Positions 31,768-40,420 of a stretch of 47,864 bases of DNA are shown one piece after another. The notes below the pieces were generated by a model that was not told the origin of the DNA, did no database searches, and saw nothing but the letters and a program-made list of their open reading frames with translations. Both the position numbers and the translations under genes were made by a program. Origin of the DNA: Gammaproteobacteria bacterium (GTDB lineage: Bacteria; Pseudomonadota; Gammaproteobacteria; Thiohalomonadales; Thiohalomonadaceae); assembly GCA_023228645.1 (NCBI GenBank), contig JALOAT010000028.1, forward strand, positions 1 to 47,864. The letters are read 5' to 3'. The stretch's first letter is position 1; each line of letters begins with the position of its first letter.

Positions 31768-33162
31768 TCAGTACTCCTCGTCGCGGTAACCGCCTGCAAA
31801 ATTCTCGAAACGTGTGAACTGGCCGAGGAAGGTCAGGCGCACGGTGCCGATGGGACCGTTACGCTGTTTGCCGATGATGATTTCGGCAATGCCCTTGTCG
31901 GGACTGTCTTCGTTGTACACCTCATCGCGGTAAATAAACACGATGACGTCCGCATCCTGCTCGATGGCGCCGGACTCACGCAGGTCCGACATCACCGGGC
32001 GCTTGTTGGGGCGCTGTTCGAGGCTGCGGTTCAGCTGGGAAAGGGCGATCACCGGCACGTTCAGTTCCTTGGCGAGGGCCTTCAGCGAGCGCGAGATCTC
32101 GGAGATTTCGGCGGTGCGGTTTTCCTTACCGGAGCCCACCACCTGCATGAGCTGCAGGTAGTCGATGACAATGAGCCCGAGCCCGTGCTCGTGTTCACGA
32201 GCCAGGCGCCGCGCGCGGGCGCGCAATTCGGTGGGGGTGAGCGCCGGCGTGTCGTCCACGTACAGCGGCACTTCGGCGAGCAGTTGCACCGCCGAGGTCA
32301 GGCGCGGCCAGTCGTCATCATCGAGCTTGCCGGTGCGCAGGCTGTGCTGGTTGATGCGGCCAAGCGACGAGATGAGGCGCATGGCGAGTTGCTCGCCGGG
32401 CATTTCCATGGAAAACACCGCCACCGGCTTGCGCGCCTTGATGGCGGCGTTTTCGGCCAGATTCATCGCAAAGGTGGTCTTGCCCATGGACGGGCGGCCC
32501 GCAACAATGACGAGGTCGGACGGTTGCAGACCGGAGGTCTTCTCGTCGAAGTCGGTGAAGCCGCTGGGGATCCCCGTGATCGGGTTGTCCTGCTCGAACA
32601 GGGTCTCGATCTTGTCCACCGCCTTGACCAGCAGGTCCTTGATGCTGGTGAAGCCGGTGCGTGAGCGGGCACCCTGATCGGCGATCTCGTAGACGCGCTT
32701 CTCGGCCTCGTCGAGCAGCTGTTCGACCTTGCGGCCTTCGGGACTGAAGGCGCTGTCGGCGATGGCATTGGCCACCCCGATGAGCTGGCGCAACACCGAG
32801 CGTTCGCGCACGATGGCGGCGTAGTGCTTGATATTGGCGGCGCTCGGGGTGTTTGAGGCGAGCGCGCCCAGGTAGGCGATGCCACCGACGCCATCCAGCT
32901 CGCCGCGCTTGTCCAGCCACTCGGCCAGAGTGACAACGTCGAAGGGGCTGTTCTGTTCGGCGAGGGAGCGGATGGCGCCGAAGATGAAGGCGTGGTCGCG
33001 CCGGTAGAAGTCTTTTTCGCCGACCAGATCGGCGACCTTATCCCAGGCGCCGTTATCGAGCATCAGGCCGCCGAGGACGGACTGCTCCGCTTCGATGGAA
33101 TGGGGCGGGACCTTGAGGCCATCCACCGCGCGATCATGACTCTGAAGGAAGGCTTCGGGCAT
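31768..33162 (-). CDS. dnaB: replicative DNA helicase DnaB
   Basis: 464 residues. An N-terminal collar (VPPHSIEAEQSVLGGLMLDN) and a RecA-like motor with AGRPSMGKTTFAMN (Walker A) and GLIVIDYLQLM (Walker B) are clear. No intein interrupts it. The ATG at 33162 gives MPEAFLQSHD; an upstream in-frame start at 33198 adds 12 unconserved residues. It lies between rplI and alr. Confidence 0.97.
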   Translation of the reverse strand: MPEAFLQSHDRAVDGLKVPPHSIEAEQSVLGGLMLDNGAWDKVADLVGEKDFYRRDHAFIFGAIRSLAEQNSPFDVVTLAEWLDKRGELDGVGGIAYLGALASNTPSAANIKHYAAIVRERSVLRQLIGVANAIADSAFSPEGRKVEQLLDEAEKRVYEIADQGARSRTGFTSIKDLLVKAVDKIETLFEQDNPITGIPSGFTDFDEKTSGLQPSDLVIVAGRPSMGKTTFAMNLAENAAIKARKPVAVFSMEMPGEQLAMRLISSLGRINQHSLRTGKLDDDDWPRLTSAVQLLAEVPLYVDDTPALTPTELRARARRLAREHEHGLGLIVIDYLQLMQVVGSGKENRTAEISEISRSLKALAKELNVPVIALSQLNRSLEQRPNKRPVMSDLRESGAIEQDADVIVFIYRDEVYNEDSPDKGIAEIIIGKQRNGPIGTVRLTFLGQFTRFENFAGGYRDEEY

Positions 33163-33221
33163 GCCAGCGTTGTACCGTGCAGCGGTGTGACAGCGCAATA
33201 CGAACTGCGCCGGTGATGCTA

Positions 33222-33251
33222 GTGCGCCCGCCTGAACACCGGCGGGCGCAC
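33222..33251 (-). terminator. hairpin between rplI and dnaB
   Basis: An 11-bp perfect GC stem (GTGCGCCCGCC / GGCGGGCGCAC) with an 8-base loop begins 7 bp after the rplI stop. It is not followed by a T-run on the minus strand, so it may attenuate or protect the upstream mRNA end rather than fully terminate. Confidence 0.5.
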
Positions 33252-33257
33252 CACGGC

Positions 33258-33707
33258 TTACGCCGCCACCACCTTGACGGTGATGGCCTGGGTCACATCG
33301 GAGTGCAGCACCACGTCGACGCTGAACTCACCGGTGTGGCGCAGGGCGCCGTCCGGCAGTTTCACCTCGGCCTTGGCCACTTCCACGCCGGCGGCGGTGA
33401 TCGCCTCGGCGATGTCGCCGGTGCCCACCGAACCGAACAGCTTGCCTTCTTCGCCGGCCTTGGCGCCGATGGTCACCTCGGCGAGGGCCGCGAGCTTCTC
33501 GGCGCGGGCCTGTGCCGCGGCGACTTCAGCGGCGGCGGCCTTCTCGAGCTCCGCACGGCGGGCCTCGAACTTGGCCAGGTTATCCGCGGTGGCCAGCACG
33601 GCCTTACCCTGCGGAATCAGGAAATTACGGCCATAGCCGTTGCGCACCTTGACCTTGTCGCCCAGGTTGCCCAGGTTGCGCACTTTATCGAGCAGAATGA
33701 CTTCCAT
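33258..33707 (-). CDS. rplI: 50S ribosomal protein L9
   Basis: 149 residues, the usual length. It starts MEVILLDKVRNLGNLGDKV with NGYGRNFLIPQGKA, which is diagnostic. The long connecting helix is Ala/Glu-rich (about 45-75). It follows the DUF2232 gene in the rpsF-rpsR-rplI cluster. Confidence 0.98.
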   Translation of the reverse strand: MEVILLDKVRNLGNLGDKVKVRNGYGRNFLIPQGKAVLATADNLAKFEARRAELEKAAAAEVAAAQARAEKLAALAEVTIGAKAGEEGKLFGSVGTGDIAEAITAAGVEVAKAEVKLPDGALRHTGEFSVDVVLHSDVTQAITVKVVAA

Positions 33708-33760
33708 CGTTTCACCTCATCAATTGACTTCCCGCACCCGGACAAAGGTGGGAGCACCCG

Positions 33761-34660
33761 TTATTTACCGCCTTCCTCGCGCTTGGCGCCGAAAAAGGCT
33801 CGGAAATCGAACCAGGCATCCGCCAGGCCCACCGCCGACAGCGTAATCGCCGTCTGGGGCAGCATGAACAGCAGCAGCACGTACATCAGTCCCAGCCAGG
33901 CCCCATGCACGCCTTTGAGCCTCACCAGCCCATGCACCACCGCGATGCCATGCAGCAGCAGCAAGACGATCAACACGATGACCAGGTCGGAGGCAAATGC
34001 CGCGAGCCTCTCGTCACCGAGGAAGGCCAGACTGGCGACGGCCAGCGTGCCCAGCCCCAACAGCGGACCGAAGCGCAGTGCGTGGAACTCGCTCTGAAAC
34101 CCGCCCGGGTTATACAGCAGCGCCTGCCACCACCGCGCGATGAACAGGCTGCCCAGCAGGCTCAGCGTGAAACCGGCCGCCAAGGCGCCGGTCATCACCC
34201 CGTACGCCTCTGCCATGGCATCCCCGGCCTGGCCACCGGCCTCGCTGAATACCTTTTCGAACACCTCGTGCCAGAAGGCCGCCGGATTATCCAGCGCACC
34301 GTACAGCACGATCACGAACAGGGCGCCGAAACCGCCCGCCACGACCATCGCATGGCGCAGCGACACACTGCGTCGAAGCTCCAGCGCCAGAACCCACACC
34401 GGCAGCCAGAGGGCCACCAGGAAGGCCGGACCCGGTACGGCGCTACGCAGCACCAGCAGCGACAACGCCGTCACCGCCAGCGCCGCGCCGAGCATCACTT
34501 TGGCGCCCTGCCAGGACCCCAGCCGTAATGTGACCAAGGCCACTGTGCCGCCGCCCAGATAACTGAGCGGCGGCACAACCAGTGAAAGCAGTGCACAGAC
34601 CGCCGCCACGAGAACCGCCTGCATCGGGCCCCGCATGGCGTAGCCCGCCAGGAACTTCAT
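33761..34660 (-). CDS. DUF2232 (YybS-like) membrane protein
   Basis: 299 residues with about eight membrane helices (first near 15-35) and the LYGALDNPAAFWHEVFEKVF segment. It corresponds to the DUF2232 protein often encoded between rpsR and rplI in gammaproteobacteria; its function is unknown. The ATG at 34660 has GGAGAAGG upstream. The protein ends in a basic tail AFFGAKREEGGK. Confidence 0.87.
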   Translation of the reverse strand: MKFLAGYAMRGPMQAVLVAAVCALLSLVVPPLSYLGGGTVALVTLRLGSWQGAKVMLGAALAVTALSLLVLRSAVPGPAFLVALWLPVWVLALELRRSVSLRHAMVVAGGFGALFVIVLYGALDNPAAFWHEVFEKVFSEAGGQAGDAMAEAYGVMTGALAAGFTLSLLGSLFIARWWQALLYNPGGFQSEFHALRFGPLLGLGTLAVASLAFLGDERLAAFASDLVIVLIVLLLLHGIAVVHGLVRLKGVHGAWLGLMYVLLLFMLPQTAITLSAVGLADAWFDFRAFFGAKREEGGK

Positions 34661-34685
34661 GGCACCTTCTCCCCGGAGGCCGGGA

Positions 34686-34910
34686 TCAGTGCTGATCGCT
34701 GTACGGCAGCAGGGCCAGGAAACGGGCGCGCTTGATGGCGGTGGCCAATTGGCGCTGGTACTTGGCCTTGGTGCCCGTGATACGGCTCGGCACGATCTTG
34801 CCGTTCTCACTGACGTTGTTCTTCAACGTGGCGAGATCCTTGTAGTCGATCTCCTTCACGCCCTCGGCCGTGAAGCGACAAAACTTCTTGCGACGGAAAA
34901 AGCGGCTCAT
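34686..34910 (-). CDS. rpsR: 30S ribosomal protein S18
   Basis: 74 residues. RFFRRKKFCRFTAEG and ITGTKAKYQRQLATAIKRARFLALLPY are diagnostic. It forms a heterodimer with S6 on the 30S platform. It lies 68 bp downstream of rpsF. Confidence 0.98.
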   Translation of the reverse strand: MSRFFRRKKFCRFTAEGVKEIDYKDLATLKNNVSENGKIVPSRITGTKAKYQRQLATAIKRARFLALLPYSDQH

Positions 34911-34978
34911 TGTCTACGCTCCTGAATTTTTTCCAACACTCGTTCTGCACCGACCGTCAGCCGGCACAGCACCTGACC

Positions 34979-35395
34979 TCACTCGGCCGACTCGGCTGCG
35001 GGCGTGGACTGATCAGCCGATTCACGCTCGGCACGCTCGGAGTGATAACGGTGGGACTCATCACGTTCCTTCTCTTCCTTGGCCTTGGCCATCGGGGAAG
35101 GCTCGGTGTCGGCGCAGGGGCGAGAGATGATCAGGTTGCGCAGCACGGCATCATTGAAGCGGAACGCCGACTCCAGCTCGCGCATGGTCTCGACGGTGCA
35201 CTCGATGTTCATGAGCACGTAGTGGGCCTTGTGGACCTTGTTGATGGGGTAAGCCAGCTGACGGCGGCCCCAGTCCTCAAGGCGATGGATCTTGCCTTCG
35301 CCGGCTTCGATGGTCGAGCGGTAGCGCTCGATCATGGCGGGAACCTGTTCGCTCTGGTCCGGGTGGACCAGGAACACGATTTCGTAATGATTCAC
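34979..35395 (-). CDS. rpsF: 30S ribosomal protein S6
   Basis: 138 residues. The body is standard (NHYEIVFLVHPDQSEQVPAMI, INKVHKAHYVLMNIEC), followed by an acidic/Ser-Glu-rich C-terminal tail. No ATG fits; GTG at 35395 is chosen because GAGGAG lies just upstream and gives the conserved N-terminus. It is the first gene of the ribosomal-dnaB cluster. Confidence 0.96.
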   Translation of the reverse strand: MNHYEIVFLVHPDQSEQVPAMIERYRSTIEAGEGKIHRLEDWGRRQLAYPINKVHKAHYVLMNIECTVETMRELESAFRFNDAVLRNLIISRPCADTEPSPMAKAKEEKERDESHRYHSERAERESADQSTPAAESAE

Positions 35396-35533
35396 TGTGT
35401 GCTCCTCACGGATTGGCAGCCTTGGATTCTGGTCCAAGGCAAGGAGTATTCTCGGGGCCCATCCCCGAAAAGCCGGCTATTGTACCCACCGCCCCTGCCC
35501 TGCGCAAACAGCTGTATCTGCGGCAGACGGGTT

Positions 35534-35673
35534 GGACGCGGAGAACGCGGGGGCGCGGAGGACGCGGAGAAAGGCCGAATGCATCAGGAACAACACACGA
35601 CCATGTGCTCCTTTCGATTCTTGGGCTCAGGCATTCCCTCCGCGTCCTCTGCGCCTCCGCGCCCTCCGCGTTT
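35534..35673. repeat. dispersed palindrome, CGCGGAG-type arms, copy B
   Basis: Arms at 35534-35571 (GGACGCGGAGAACGCGG...) and about 35634-35673 (...CTCCGCGCCCTCCGCG) are imperfect inverted repeats made of GACGCGGAGG-like units. It sits between rlmB and rpsF, which are on the same strand, and is clearly related to the copy at 28517. Confidence 0.8.
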
Positions 35674-35681
35674 ATCTCCGA

Positions 35682-36425
35682 TCAGGACGGCAATCGCTGG
35701 CGCAGGGCCTCGAAGAGGCTGATGCCGGTGGCGACGGAGACGTTGAGGCTTTCCACGCTGCCGCGCATGGGGATGCGGACGAGCTGGTCGCAGTGTTCGC
35801 GGGTGAGGCGGCGCAGGCCTTTTTCCTCGGCGCCGAGCACCAGGGCCAGGGGACCGGTGAGGTCGGCCTGGAACAGGGAGGTCTCGGTCTCGCCCGCCGT
35901 GCCCACGATGCGCACGCCGTTGTCGCGCAGCATGCGCAGGGTGCGCGCCAGGTTGGTGACCTGCACGAAGGGCACGGTTTCGGCGGCGCCCACCGCCACC
36001 TTGCGCACCGTGGCGGTGAGCCCGCAGGCGCGGTCGCGCGGGGCGATGACCGCGTGCACGCCGGCGGCGTCGGCGCTGCGCAGGCAGGCGCCCAGGTTGT
36101 GCGGGTCCTGCACCCCGTCGAGCACCAGCAGGAAGGCGGGTTCCTGCAGTTGGACCAGAAGCTGTTCGAGGTGCGACTCGTTCAGGCTCTGGGCGGGACG
36201 CACGCGGGCCACTGCGCCCTGGTGACGTTCACCGCAGGCCAGTTCGTCGAGGCGCTCGCGGCGGACCCAGGCGTGGGGCACGCCCGCGTCCTGCAACTGC
36301 GCGGCGAGGCCACGGAGGCGCTGGTCGCGGCGGCCCTCGTCGAGCCAGGCCTCGCGCACCCGCCCGGGGGTGCGCAATACCGATTCGACGGCATGCAGGC
36401 CGTAGACCAGCGCATCGCCACTCAC
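35682..36425 (-). CDS. rlmB: 23S rRNA (guanosine-2251-2'-O)-methyltransferase RlmB
   Basis: 247 residues. It is a SpoU-family knot methyltransferase with an N-terminal substrate-binding domain (YGLHAVESVLRTP), motif 1 LDGVQDPHNLGACLRSADAAG, and the SAM knot LVLGAEEKGLRRL followed by IPMRGSVESLNVSVATGISLFEA. Its start overlaps the rnr stop by 4 bp, so the two are coupled. Confidence 0.97.
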   Translation of the reverse strand: MSGDALVYGLHAVESVLRTPGRVREAWLDEGRRDQRLRGLAAQLQDAGVPHAWVRRERLDELACGERHQGAVARVRPAQSLNESHLEQLLVQLQEPAFLLVLDGVQDPHNLGACLRSADAAGVHAVIAPRDRACGLTATVRKVAVGAAETVPFVQVTNLARTLRMLRDNGVRIVGTAGETETSLFQADLTGPLALVLGAEEKGLRRLTREHCDQLVRIPMRGSVESLNVSVATGISLFEALRQRLPS

Positions 36426-38599
36426 CGCTTCTTCACCAGTTCGAAGTCAATCTTGCGGTCGTCGAGCGACACGCGCGCCACGCGCACGCGCACCTTGTCG
36501 GCGAGCCGGAAGATCTTGCGGGTGTGGTCGCCGACGAGACGGTGTGCCGCCGGTTCGAAGTGGAAGTAGTCGTCGCCCAGGCCGGTGACGTGCACCAGGC
36601 CTTCGACAAAGATGTCTTTGAGCTCGACAAAGATGCCGAAACCGGTGACACCGGTGATGATGCCGTCGAATTCCTGGCCGACCCGATCGATCATGTACTC
36701 GCACTTCAGCCAGTCCACCACGTCGCGACTGGCCTCGTCGGCGCGCCGCTCGGTGTTGGAACAGTGCTCACCCAACATCTCCATCTCGTTGCCGCTGTAG
36801 CGGAACGTCTCCGGCGTGCCGCCCGCCAGCACATGGCGGATGGCGCGGTGCACGAGCAGGTCGGGATATCGGCGGATGGGCGAGGTGAAATGGGCGTAGG
36901 CCTCGAACGCGAGGCCGAAGTGGCCGGCGTTCTTCGGTGTATACACCGCCTGCGACAGGCTGCGCAGCAGCACCGTCTGGATCAGGTGGGCATCGGGACG
37001 CCCGCGCACCTGCTCGAGCACGGCACCGTAATGCTTGGGCTCGGGTTTATCCCCGCCCGCGAGCTTGAGCCCGAGTTCCTTGAGGAATTCGCGCAGGTCC
37101 GCCAGCTTCGCCTCGGCCGGGCCCTCATGGACACGGTAGAGCGCGGGGGCGCCGGCGTTGGCGAGGAAGTCCGCCGCCGCCACGTTGGCGAGCAGCATGC
37201 ATTCTTCGATGAGGCGGTGGGCGTCGTTGCGCACCACCGGCACGATGGCGTCGATCTTCTTGCCGGGGCCGAAGACGATCTTGGTCTCGGTGGTCTCAAA
37301 GTCGATGGCGCCGCGCTTGAGGCGCCGCGCGTACAACGCCTTGAACAGGGCGTGCAGGGATTCCAGGTGCGGCACCATCTCGCGGTATTCCGCGCGCAGG
37401 GCCTTATCGCCGTCGTTCAGCATGGCGGCGACCTTGGTGTAGGTCAGACGCGCGTGGGAGCGCATGACAGCCGGATAGAAGCGGTAACTCACCAGCTTGC
37501 CCTGACCGCTCACCTCCATGTCGCAGGCCATGCACAGCCGGTCCACATCGGGGTTGATGGAGCACAGGCCGTTGGACAGCGCCTCGGGCAGCATGGGCAC
37601 CACGCGGCCCGGGAAGTACACGGAATTGCCGCGGCTCACGGCCTCCGCGTCCAGTGCGGTGCCGGGACGCACGTAATGGGACACGTCGGCAATGGCGACG
37701 ATGAGCCGCCAGCCCTTGCCGCGCGGTTCTGCAAAAACCGCATCATCGAAGTCCATGGCGTCTTCACCGTCGATGGTAACCAACGGGATATCGCGCAGGT
37801 CGGTGCGGCCGGCCTTGGCCTCCTCGGGTACATCCGGCGGCAGGTCGGCAATTTCGGACTCCACCAGCGGTGACCATTCCTTGGGCAAGCCGTGGGCACG
37901 GATGGCCACGTCGATTTCCATGCCCGGCGCCATGTGATCGCCAAGGATTTCCACGACCCGGCCAAGCGCCTCGCGGCGGGCGGTGGGGTGTTCCATGATC
38001 TCGACCACCACGAACTGCCCCGCCTTGGCGCCGTAGGTCTGGTCCGGTGGGACGATGATGTCTTGGTTGATGCGCTTGTTCTCGGCCTCGACGAAGCCGA
38101 CACCCTGATCGATGAAATAGCGGCCGACCACCTGCTTGTTGGCGCGTTCCAGGACCTCCACCACTGCGGCCTCGCGCCGGCCGCGTCGATCGATCCCGGA
38201 GACGCGCGCCACAACGCGGTCACCATGCATGACGGTGTTCATTTCGCGGGCCGACAGGAACAGGTCGTCGCCGCCCTCGTCCGGGACGAGAAAGCCGAAA
38301 CCGTCGGCATGGCCGATGATGCGCCCGCGGATCAGGTCCATCTTGTCGATGACACCGTAAGCGCCGCGACGGTTCTGGATGATCTGCCCGTCACGTTCCA
38401 TGGCGCGCAGGCGGCGGCGCAGCGCCTCGAGCTGCTCGTCCCCCTTCAGGTGCAGGGCGCGGGCAATCTGCTCGCGATCGAGGGGTTTGCCCTTTTTTTC
38501 GAGCACCGCGAGGATGAATTCGCGGCTGGGAATGGGATTTTCGTATTTCTGGGACTCGCGCTCGCGGAACGGATCGGAGGAAGGGAGGTCTTTCGCCAT
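36422..38599 (-). CDS. rnr: ribonuclease R
   Basis: 725 residues. A winged-helix N-terminus (SREFILAVLEKKGKPLDREQ) and cold-shock domains are followed by the RNB catalytic domain (TIDGEDAMDFDDAVFAE with the Asp cluster) and an S1 domain (EFDGIITGVTGFGIFVEL). It ends VKKR without the long basic tail of E. coli RNase R (813 residues). It is a 3'-5' exoribonuclease that degrades structured RNA. Confidence 0.97.
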   Translation of the reverse strand: MAKDLPSSDPFRERESQKYENPIPSREFILAVLEKKGKPLDREQIARALHLKGDEQLEALRRRLRAMERDGQIIQNRRGAYGVIDKMDLIRGRIIGHADGFGFLVPDEGGDDLFLSAREMNTVMHGDRVVARVSGIDRRGRREAAVVEVLERANKQVVGRYFIDQGVGFVEAENKRINQDIIVPPDQTYGAKAGQFVVVEIMEHPTARREALGRVVEILGDHMAPGMEIDVAIRAHGLPKEWSPLVESEIADLPPDVPEEAKAGRTDLRDIPLVTIDGEDAMDFDDAVFAEPRGKGWRLIVAIADVSHYVRPGTALDAEAVSRGNSVYFPGRVVPMLPEALSNGLCSINPDVDRLCMACDMEVSGQGKLVSYRFYPAVMRSHARLTYTKVAAMLNDGDKALRAEYREMVPHLESLHALFKALYARRLKRGAIDFETTETKIVFGPGKKIDAIVPVVRNDAHRLIEECMLLANVAAADFLANAGAPALYRVHEGPAEAKLADLREFLKELGLKLAGGDKPEPKHYGAVLEQVRGRPDAHLIQTVLLRSLSQAVYTPKNAGHFGLAFEAYAHFTSPIRRYPDLLVHRAIRHVLAGGTPETFRYSGNEMEMLGEHCSNTERRADEASRDVVDWLKCEYMIDRVGQEFDGIITGVTGFGIFVELKDIFVEGLVHVTGLGDDYFHFEPAAHRLVGDHTRKIFRLADKVRVRVARVSLDDRKIDFELVKKR

Positions 38600-38684
38600 T
38601 TAGGTGGTTTTTCCTTGGAGGTACAGCTCGTTAAGCCGCATTCTATCAGTCGCCTTACATGCATGGGCCAGTTTAATCTGGTCG

Positions 38685-38713
38685 TTGACAACGCCCGTGG
38701 GGATGGGTAAAGT
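38685..38713 (+). promoter_or_regulatory. tRNA-Leu promoter
   Basis: A perfect -35 TTGACA (38685-38690), a 17-bp spacer and -10 TAAAGT (38708-38713) lie 12 bp before the tRNA. The GC-rich discriminator (GCGCGCC) after the -10 fits stringent control of stable RNA. Confidence 0.85.
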
Positions 38714-38725
38714 GCGCGCCTCATC

Positions 38726-38810
38726 GCCGAGGTGGCGGAATTGGTAGACGCGCTAGTTTCAGGTACTAGTGGAGCGATCCGTGGAGGTTCGAGTCCTCTC
38801 CTCGGCACCA
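38726..38810 (+). tRNA. tRNA-Leu (anticodon CAG)
   Basis: The acceptor stem GCCGAGG pairs with CCTCGGC, the discriminator is A and CCA is encoded. The anticodon arm CTAGT-TTCAGGT-ACTAG gives anticodon CAG. The long variable arm and GGTTCGAGTCC T-arm are of class II leucine type. Total length is 85 nt. It reads CUG codons. Confidence 0.97.
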
Positions 38811-38844
38811 GATCAAGGTGTCACACACCGCCCAAGCTGTGAAC

Positions 38845-38870
38845 AAAGGCCGCTCTCGTAGCGGCCTTTT
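38845..38870 (+). terminator. terminator of tRNA-Leu
   Basis: The stem AAAGGCCGCT with its complement has a five-base loop (about CTCGT) and is followed by TTTT. It lies about 34 bp after the tRNA. Confidence 0.85.
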
Positions 38871-38892
38871 CATTTCCGGCCCCGGAAGAAGA

Positions 38893-39011
38893 TTTCAACG
38901 CAAAGGACGCAAAGGGAATACGGCATCAAGAACGACTAGACACCAGTCACCTGCGCCCCAGTAATCGGCTTTCTCCGCGTCCTCCGCGCCTCCGCGACCT
39001 CCGCGTTTCAA
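38893..39011. repeat. dispersed palindrome, CGCGGAG-type arms, copy C (diverged)
   Basis: The left end reads TTTCAACGCAAAGGACGCAAAGGG and the right end TTTCTCCGCGTCCTCCGCG...TTTCAA. The two arms are only loosely complementary (AAAG replacing GGAG), so this is a diverged member of the family at 28517 and 35534. Confidence 0.7.
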
Positions 39012-39040
39012 CCCGCACTATTTCCACCACCCTCTAAAGC

Positions 39041-39070
39041 AAAAAGCCCGGGCATGCACCCGGGCTTTTT
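39041..39070 (-). terminator. bidirectional terminator downstream of purA
   Basis: AAAAAGCCCGGG and its complement form a 12-bp stem with a short central loop and T-runs on both strands. It lies 14 bp past the purA stop. Confidence 0.92.
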
Positions 39071-39083
39071 CGTTTCGTCATCC

Positions 39084-40376
39084 TCAGTCGAACGGATGGC
39101 GCAGGACGATGGTCTCGCTGCGATCCGGGCCGGTGGAGACGATGTCGACGGGCACGCCCACCCGCTCCTCGATGCGCTTGAGGTAGGCGCGGGCATTGGC
39201 TGGCAGGTCCTCGAGGCGCTTCACGCCCACGGTGGATTCCTTCCAGCCCGGCATTTCCTCGTAGATCGGTTCGCAGGCCTCGAAGGCCTCGGCGCCGGCC
39301 GGCGGGGTCAGGCGTTCCTGGCCGTCGCAGCGGTAGCCGACGCACAGGCGCAGGGTGTCGAGACCGTCCAGTACGTCGAGCTTGGTGATGCACAGGCCCG
39401 ATACACTGTTGATCTGGATGGAACGGCGCAGGGCCACCGCATCGAACCAGCCGCAACGGCGGGCACGGCCGGTGGTCGCACCGAACTCGTGACCGCGGCG
39501 CGCCAGGTGCTCGCCCATTTCATCGAACAGTTCGGTGGGGAACGGACCGGAGCCCACGCGGGTGGTGTAGGCCTTGGTGATGCCGAGCACGTAATCGAGG
39601 TAGTTCGGACCCATGCCGGTGCCGGTGGCGGCGCCGCCCGCGGTGGTGTTGGAGGAGGTCACGAACGGATAGGTGCCGTGGTCGATGTCGAGCAGGGCGC
39701 CCTGGGCACCCTCGAACATGATGTTGTCGCCGCGGGCATGGGCCTGGTGCAGCAGCTCGGTGACGTCCGCCACCATCGGGCGCAGGTCTTCGGCCAGCGC
39801 GAGGGTCTCGTCCAGCACCTGCTGGAAGTCGACCGTATCGGCCTTGAAGTAATGCTGCAGGTTGAAGTTGTGATAATCGAGCACTTCGCCGAGCTTGGCG
39901 GCGAAACGCTCGCGGTGGAACAGATCGCCGAGACGCAGGCCGCGGCGTGCCACCTTGTCTTCGTAAGCCGGGCCGATGCCACGGCCGGTGGTGCCGATGG
40001 CCTTGGCGCCGCGTGCCTTTTCACGCGCCAGGTCGAGGGCCACGTGATAGGGCAGGATGAGCGGGCAAGAATCGCTGATGCGCAGGCGCTCGCGTGCCGG
40101 GACGCCGCGTTCTTCCAGCTCGCGCAGCTCCTTGAACAAGGCTGTCGGCGACAGCACCACGCCGTTGCCGATGAGGTTCATGACGTTCTCGCGCAGGATG
40201 CCCGAAGGGATCAGATGCAGGACGGTCTTGACGCCGTCGATGACCAGCGTGTGCCCCGCGTTATGGCCGCCCTGGAAACGCACCACCACCTGGGCGCGAT
40301 CCGTGAGCAGGTCCACGACCTTGCCCTTGCCCTCGTCGCCCCACTGCGTGCCGATGACTACGACATTCTTGCCCAT
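39084..40376 (-). CDS. purA: adenylosuccinate synthetase
   Basis: 430 residues. It makes adenylosuccinate from IMP, Asp and GTP in AMP synthesis. The N-terminal GTQWGDEGKGK P-loop is clear, as are GRGIGPAYEDK and TKLDVLDGL. The ATG at 40376 gives MGKNVVVIG; an upstream in-frame start at 40424 is not conserved. It follows hisZ by 44 bp. Confidence 0.97.
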   Translation of the reverse strand: MGKNVVVIGTQWGDEGKGKVVDLLTDRAQVVVRFQGGHNAGHTLVIDGVKTVLHLIPSGILRENVMNLIGNGVVLSPTALFKELRELEERGVPARERLRISDSCPLILPYHVALDLAREKARGAKAIGTTGRGIGPAYEDKVARRGLRLGDLFHRERFAAKLGEVLDYHNFNLQHYFKADTVDFQQVLDETLALAEDLRPMVADVTELLHQAHARGDNIMFEGAQGALLDIDHGTYPFVTSSNTTAGGAATGTGMGPNYLDYVLGITKAYTTRVGSGPFPTELFDEMGEHLARRGHEFGATTGRARRCGWFDAVALRRSIQINSVSGLCITKLDVLDGLDTLRLCVGYRCDGQERLTPPAGAEAFEACEPIYEEMPGWKESTVGVKRLEDLPANARAYLKRIEERVGVPVDIVSTGPDRSETIVLRHPFD

Positions 40377-40420
40377 GTTGTTCTCTCTACGGCGCCTCGC
40401 GCCTGGTGTGCCAAACAGAC

